A DNA stretch of 64,000 bases. It comes from JAGNXB01 sp964471595. Lineage in GTDB: Bacteria; Bacteroidota; Bacteroidia; Chitinophagales; Saprospiraceae. How positions within the stretch are numbered: the first letter of the stretch is position 1; each line of letters begins with the position of its first letter. Both the position numbers and the translations under genes were made by a program. The stretch lies in contig CAYYGN010000005.1 in assembly GCA_964471595.1 (NCBI GenBank), positions 59,405 to 123,404 on the forward strand. The letters run 5' to 3'. The notes below the pieces were generated by a model. That model did not search any database. It had not been told where the DNA came from and saw nothing but the letters and a program-made list of their open reading frames with translations. Of this stretch, positions 59,357-64,000 are shown piece after piece.

Positions 59357-60252
59357 AAAGAGGAGAGGGAGAGACTGCAGAGATGACCCGGATGCCAGGC
59401 AACGGCACTTCCGGCATGGATTATCTTTGGTGGATGGAATCACAAACGGAGTCGGCTTCTCCTTACCGTCATCTCGAGACCTGGACCACCGGGGCCATTC
59501 TCGAAGCCATGAACCATGAGGATCAACGGGTGGCTCTGGCCGTACAGAAGGTGCTGCCGGCGGTGGCCACCCTGGTAGAAGCAGTCGTCGCCAGGATGGA
59601 GCGAGGGGGCCGTTTATTTTACCTCGGAGCGGGAACAAGCGGACGGCTGGGGGTTTTGGATGCATCGGAGTGCCCCCCTACCTTCGGGGTGCCGGACACC
59701 TGGGTGACCGCCATTATCGCCGGCGGGGACGGAGCCATACGAAAAGCGGTGGAAGGGGCAGAAGATGACACGTCCAGGGCAATCTCGGACCTTAAAGCGG
59801 CCGGACTGCAAGAAGGTGATCTGGTAATCGGAATCGCTGCCTCAGGGACAACGCCATACGTGACAGGCGGGCTTGCCGCATGCCGGGAACAAGGCATCGC
59901 GACCGGCTGTATTACCGGCAACCCGGATACCCCACTGGTCGCCGTTTCCGACTACCCCGTGATCGTGGTGACCGGTCCGGAGTTTCTTTCGGGGAGTACA
60001 CGGCTCAAGGCAGGAACGGCTCAGAAGATGGTGCTCAACATGATTAGCACCGCAACCATGATCCGTCTCGGCAGGGTGAAGGACAACAAAATGGTGGACA
60101 TGCAGATCACCAACAACAAATTGATGGCGCGCGCTATCCGCATGCTCATGGCGGAGCGGGGTTGGACCGAAGAACAGGCCCGTGCCACATTGCTCCAAAA
60201 AGGGAGTGTGCGTGCTGCCCTCGAGGGTGATGGTGATCAGGGCCTCAGGTAA
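59353..60252 (+). CDS. murQ: N-acetylmuramic acid 6-phosphate etherase
   Basis: A 299-residue SIS-domain enzyme that cleaves the lactyl ether of MurNAc-6-phosphate to GlcNAc-6-phosphate during cell-wall recycling. Characteristic blocks are GAGTSGRLGVLDASECPPTFG (sugar-phosphate binding and catalytic Glu), IAGGDGAIRKAVEGAEDD, GIAASGTTPYVTGG and STRLKAGTAQKMVLNM. Its ATG overlaps the dinB stop (ATGA), so it is translated from the same mRNA, an unusual pairing. In-frame ATGs further in (59386, 59395) are alternatives. The 3' end overlaps the convergent peptidase gene by 16 nt. Confidence 0.95.
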   Translation: MKRGEGETAEMTRMPGNGTSGMDYLWWMESQTESASPYRHLETWTTGAILEAMNHEDQRVALAVQKVLPAVATLVEAVVARMERGGRLFYLGAGTSGRLGVLDASECPPTFGVPDTWVTAIIAGGDGAIRKAVEGAEDDTSRAISDLKAAGLQEGDLVIGIAASGTTPYVTGGLAACREQGIATGCITGNPDTPLVAVSDYPVIVVTGPEFLSGSTRLKAGTAQKMVLNMISTATMIRLGRVKDNKMVDMQITNNKLMARAIRMLMAERGWTEEQARATLLQKGSVRAALEGDGDQGLR

Positions 60253-62594
60253 GTGTCAAAATGCAGGAGGATCCGGCGGTATTCATCCAGCCAGGAACTC
60301 GGCTCCCGGAAACCGTGGTCTTCCATTGGATAAACCGCCAATTCCCAGTTTTCCTTACGCAATTCGATCAACCGTTGACTCAATCTCACCACGTCCTGAA
60401 ACTGGACGTTGACATCCACCATGCCATGCAGCATGAGCAAAGGGTCCTGGAGCCCGGCGGCAAATTCGATGGGCGAGGACCTTCTGAAGGATTCCGGGTC
60501 ATCGACAGGCGTATTGAGAATATTGGACGTATAGCCGTGGTTGTAATGGGCCCAATCGGTGACCGATCGCAAGGCGGCGCCGCAGGCAAATACACCGGGG
60601 TATTTGAACAGGGCCATCAGGGTAATAAAACCTCCATATGAGCCCCCGTATATACCTATCCGTTCCCTCAATACCCCATGTTCATTGACGAGATAGAGGG
60701 CTCCATCAATATGATCATCCAGGTCCCGGCCACCCATGTGCCTGTAAATGGCGGTCCTCCAGTCTCGCCCGTACCCGCTGCTGCCCCGGTAATCCATATC
60801 CAGTACCGTATAGCCCTTTTCCATGAGCAAATGGTGGAACATATACTCCCGGAAATAACTGCTCCAGCCATAATGGACATTCTGAAGGTAACCGGCCCCG
60901 TGTACGAAGATGACGCCGGCACCGTTGGCCTTGTCAGGAGAAGGCTTGTACAGGCGGGCTGGCACGGCCACACCGTCACTGGCAGGCACCCAAACGATCT
61001 CCGGCTCGATCCAGGCATATTGACGAAAGGAGTCGGTAGATGACCGGGTGATTTGAAGAGGTATGGCGTTTCTCCGGTTTTCCATGAGATAGATCTCCCA
61101 GGGTTGCCGACTGGATGACGAACGCAATGCCAGCATTCGACCATCAGGAGAAAGGGACACTTCATGGAAGCCTTTTTCGGAGGTGAGGGCTTCCAACTTG
61201 CCACCGGAGACGGGCAACTGATAAATGTGTTGTTCAAAGGGCCCCCCTGCATTGGCTTTCAGTACAAATGAGGATTTGTCGGGGACCAGCTCGGCGTTCA
61301 ACACTTCCCAATGGCCGGAGGTAAGGGCCTTTTTAGTACCGGAGGGTACGTGGTGGGAATAGAGGTGAGCAAACCCGGTAGCCTCGGAAAGGAACCAGGC
61401 CGTTTCACCATCAGCCAGCCAACCGGATTGACCGGCCACCTCATTCCAGCCATAGATGCCCGGACCGCCAATCCAGGCGGAATCCCTTTGGTGGTCAATT
61501 TGGACAAAAGACATGGATGCAGGGTCGAACAAGGCCATCCAACGGTCCTTGTTGTCCTGGGATTTTAATTCCATCAGAGCCAATCCTTTTTCGGACCATA
61601 CGGGCCCGTGAAAACGAACCGGCCTCGGGTGCTTCCACAATGCCTCAAACGGAAGAGAGTCGTGCACATACTCCCTCAGAAAAGAAGGTTTGTCCCGAAT
61701 GCCGGACAAGGAATCCGTTTTAATCTCGAACACAGTATCCCGAAGAATGTCGTAGCAGTAAAAGCCGGATAAAACGGGAGGTTCTCCGACTTTCGGCCTG
61801 CCCTTCAGTTCGGCAGCATATCCGGATGCAGTGACGTAATCCGTCACGGATGTGGCCATTGCGCGGTTGTCAAGGGCCAACGTGTAGGTAATCCAGCGAC
61901 AGCCAGGGTCCATGGTCAGTCCGGTCATCCGTCTGTCATCCAGGTAAACGGGCTTTGGCAGGTCACCTTTTTTCAGGGAGTCCTGGTGAGCCTTTTCCGC
62001 CATGGTTTTGGCCTTACGTTCGGCCAACACCCCAAACAGACGTAATTGATCGGCTTCCAGCCAGGCGGTCTGGTCCGCTTTATCAGGTTCCTTCTTTTCT
62101 TTCCCGGGGCGGAAATCGGTCCATTGCCGGAGTAGACCGGTTGGCAAGTAATACGTGAAAAGGTTGCCGTTGGCTTGATACGTGATTCCCGTGCCATCCG
62201 CCGTCCAAACCGGTTGGGATTCCTGAACGGTGGTGGCTGTCAAACGGACCGTTTGATTGCCTGTCTTATCAAAAAGGTACAGATCGCCACGGGAGGCGTA
62301 AACGGCTCGTTTCCTGGTCGCATCCCATGCCAATTGGGCTGGAGGAACCCTTTGTTCCTCTTCAAATGGAACCTCCCGAATGGCGCCCTTTCCATCGGCA
62401 GAATACAGTTTGGGCAACAGGCCTGCCTCCTGATTCCAGCGAAAATAGATGGTTTTGCTGTCCGGTGACCACCAAGGCATGTCAGGAGAATGCCCGATAA
62501 AATCTTCTCCCTGCATGATTTGGTCCAGTCGCAGGGAGGTTTGGCCAGTCAGACAAACCGGCAGGAAAGTCAATATGAAAGCGGCTATTCGCAT
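60237..62594 (-). CDS. Exported S9-family prolyl oligopeptidase (DPP IV-like)
   Basis: A 785-residue protein from the ATG at 62594, with a signal peptide (AAFILTFLPVCLTGQ). An N-terminal beta-propeller (about 30-510; MPWWSPDSKTIYFRWN, RKRAVYASRGDLYLFD) is followed by the alpha/beta hydrolase domain with GIYGGSYGGF (Ser), LLMLHGMVDVNVQ (Asp) and YPMEDHGFREPSSW (His). This is the layout of dipeptidyl-peptidase IV and related enzymes. No T9SS sorting domain is present, so a periplasmic location is likely. Dipeptide-releasing specificity is not proven by sequence. Confidence 0.93.
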   Translation of the reverse strand: MRIAAFILTFLPVCLTGQTSLRLDQIMQGEDFIGHSPDMPWWSPDSKTIYFRWNQEAGLLPKLYSADGKGAIREVPFEEEQRVPPAQLAWDATRKRAVYASRGDLYLFDKTGNQTVRLTATTVQESQPVWTADGTGITYQANGNLFTYYLPTGLLRQWTDFRPGKEKKEPDKADQTAWLEADQLRLFGVLAERKAKTMAEKAHQDSLKKGDLPKPVYLDDRRMTGLTMDPGCRWITYTLALDNRAMATSVTDYVTASGYAAELKGRPKVGEPPVLSGFYCYDILRDTVFEIKTDSLSGIRDKPSFLREYVHDSLPFEALWKHPRPVRFHGPVWSEKGLALMELKSQDNKDRWMALFDPASMSFVQIDHQRDSAWIGGPGIYGWNEVAGQSGWLADGETAWFLSEATGFAHLYSHHVPSGTKKALTSGHWEVLNAELVPDKSSFVLKANAGGPFEQHIYQLPVSGGKLEALTSEKGFHEVSLSPDGRMLALRSSSSRQPWEIYLMENRRNAIPLQITRSSTDSFRQYAWIEPEIVWVPASDGVAVPARLYKPSPDKANGAGVIFVHGAGYLQNVHYGWSSYFREYMFHHLLMEKGYTVLDMDYRGSSGYGRDWRTAIYRHMGGRDLDDHIDGALYLVNEHGVLRERIGIYGGSYGGFITLMALFKYPGVFACGAALRSVTDWAHYNHGYTSNILNTPVDDPESFRRSSPIEFAAGLQDPLLMLHGMVDVNVQFQDVVRLSQRLIELRKENWELAVYPMEDHGFREPSSWLDEYRRILLHFDTYLRP

Positions 62595-62756
62595 CAGGGT
62601 CACTTTAGGCCTCAATCTACAAAACCCGTTGCAACCCTGACGGGTGAAGGACGTACAACACGGGATGCTCGGCCGCACCATACAGGCCATACACCCGGAC
62701 CGGGAGATTGGTATGGTAATTGAGCATCATATGTTTGTATATTTTAATATGTTACC

Positions 62757-64000
62757 ATGAAGTATCCAAGAGCGGGCATTTTCCTGCTGTTGTTCCTTGC
62801 CGGCTTCTGCCATCAACTAATGGCAGAGGGGTCCAAAGATTTGGTATCTTCCAAGGGTTACCGTCTGTTCTATAATGCCCAGCAGCGTCAGCAGCTCAAG
62901 GTATTTGCGGAAGCAGGGGAATTCATTCATGTGGGAGCCAGTCACGTAGGGGTATCAGGTGGCTTCATCCGGGTCATTCGTCCCAATGGCTCCGTGCATA
63001 CCGTTTTCAATGGTTCGGGCCAGACGGCCGGATTGGGCATTATCCATAATCGCACGCAGGAAATCAACGGTCCTACCGGCGGAGGTTCGGTGAATGGCCA
63101 GGGCTATGTTCCCGGTGTCATAGAGGTGCAGAACCAGGAAGCCGGTGTATGGACCATCCTGTTGGAATATCCGACGTATAGCACCTCTGCCTTCAACAAT
63201 GTTTTGGCGACGGAAGATTGGAACCGGCAAACGCACCAACCACTCAATCAACGCGTGGTCCTTGCATGGGACGTATCCGTTTCCAAACTTTTACCCATCA
63301 ATGAAGGCGGGGAGCCATTGACCGGTCGTCTTTTCACCCAGGAGTTTGTGTCCCTGCTCAATGACAATGGCTACCTGGCAGATCTATCGATGTATGTCCT
63401 CAGTGCGGAGGGTATTGTATACCGTATATCCATGGAGGATCTTGATCCGTGGGGGTGGTTTATTTCCAGCAACAACCGGGGCATTGTTGATGCGACGCAA
63501 CTCCCCGTTTACAAATCTCTGGAAAACACCGGGTTTATACGTTCCTGGCAATCTGAAAACTGGATGACGGGCAATCTGTATCACTACGAGCCACAGACCC
63601 GCGATATACCCTTCATATCCAACAACAAACTATTCTTCAACCCGCCGGATCCGGCATTGCCGGCCAAGGCTCCCGTGTGGGATGTATATCGCACACTGGG
63701 TTATTCCACATGGCTCAATGCCCCCTTGCCGGATTATGCCAATCCATTGACCCAGGTAGATTTCTCTGCCTTGCAGGGTGCAGACAGCATTTACAGCCTA
63801 TGTGGACAGTATGTCATGGGTGAAGGGTTGGGTGGCCATATCCGGTTTTACAGCATAGGGTGGGGGGAGCTGGAGATCCGGCTCGATATCAATCAGAACG
63901 GATCTTTCACCGATCCCGAGGATGTCCTCATGACCAAGCTCGCCAGGTTGGGCCTGGATTCGGTATTTTGGGATGGAAGGGATGGACTCGGCAATGTGGT
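62757..64000 (+). CDS. Large secreted protein, N-terminal part (cut by window edge), unknown
   Basis: An open frame of 414 codons from the ATG at 62757 runs to the window end without a stop. It begins with a signal peptide (KYPRAGIFLLLFLAGFCHQLMA). The next region is beta-rich (YNAQQRQQLKVFAEAGEFIHVG; VEVQN-like strand; WTILLEYPTY), and near the end the segment DINQNGSFTDPEDVLM resembles a calcium-binding EF-hand-like loop. This kind of N-terminus is familiar from very long Bacteroidota proteins ending in T9SS sorting domains, but the C-terminus is not visible. An AT-rich upstream stretch contains TATATTTT as a possible -7 element. Confidence 0.85.
   Translation, partial: MKYPRAGIFLLLFLAGFCHQLMAEGSKDLVSSKGYRLFYNAQQRQQLKVFAEAGEFIHVGASHVGVSGGFIRVIRPNGSVHTVFNGSGQTAGLGIIHNRTQEINGPTGGGSVNGQGYVPGVIEVQNQEAGVWTILLEYPTYSTSAFNNVLATEDWNRQTHQPLNQRVVLAWDVSVSKLLPINEGGEPLTGRLFTQEFVSLLNDNGYLADLSMYVLSAEGIVYRISMEDLDPWGWFISSNNRGIVDATQLPVYKSLENTGFIRSWQSENWMTGNLYHYEPQTRDIPFISNNKLFFNPPDPALPAKAPVWDVYRTLGYSTWLNAPLPDYANPLTQVDFSALQGADSIYSLCGQYVMGEGLGGHIRFYSIGWGELEIRLDINQNGSFTDPEDVLMTKLARLGLDSVFWDGRDGLGNV

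Overview
The window is a dense stretch of about 64 kb from a Bacteroidota chromosome, most likely a Saprospiria-type lineage (inference). Protein families typical of the phylum support this: type IX secretion (T9SS) C-terminal sorting domains of type A and type B, a PorP/SprF outer-membrane protein, SprB repeats, a TonB receptor with a carboxypeptidase-like N-terminal domain, and the DUF4295, DUF3098 and DUF1684 families. Several upstream regions carry the Bacteroidota promoter signature (TTTG, 19-21 nt, TAnnTTTG) and Shine-Dalgarno sequences are scarce. GC is moderate (mid-50s by eye) and even. I see no insertion sequence, prophage, CRISPR array or integrase.

Layout. 1-13.3 kb: the 5' part of ffh; a magnesium-chelatase-like AAA+ ATPase; a TonB receptor followed after 4 nt by a secreted peptidylarginine-deiminase-like enzyme; on the other strand an AsmA-like protein, a class III-type PPK2 and an S4 RNA-binding protein; then RNase D with a double-ATPase ABC protein. 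13.3-25.1 kb: a tiny membrane ORF, a BlaI/BlaR1-TonB pair, a large secreted SprB-repeat protein, a tRNA-Arg/rpmB/rpmG/DUF4295/ftsY translation and targeting unit, a secreted subtilisin, a metal-receptor/DUF1684/beta-propeller operon and a CBS-domain protein. 25.3-30.5 kb: an NAD(P)-centred block with the three transhydrogenase subunits, a sirtuin and the NAD(P)H-hydrate repair enzyme.

30.8-41.9 kb: a surface-secretion operon made of PorP/SprF, a PorE-like protein (TPR, propeller, OmpA) and two giant paralogous proteins with type B sorting domains. 42-50.4 kb: gpsA, an alpha/beta hydrolase, the ftsX-DUF3098-uppP-truB envelope operon, a small secreted protein and leuS. 50.5-64 kb: an adhesin of about 1,900 residues with thirteen SprB-type repeats, an MbnP/MbnH pair (copper protein and dihaem tryptophan-oxidising enzyme), dinB-murQ behind a strong palindrome, a prolyl-oligopeptidase-type peptidase, and the 5' part of another secreted protein.

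Much of the non-housekeeping content concerns the cell surface. Five complete proteins carry T9SS sorting signals and two more look like secretion machinery. The observations most worth following are the PPAD-like enzyme with its full catalytic set, the PorP/PorE-like/giant-adhesin operon, the MbnP/MbnH pair, and the 33-bp palindrome over the dinB promoter. None is proven to be a new system from sequence alone.
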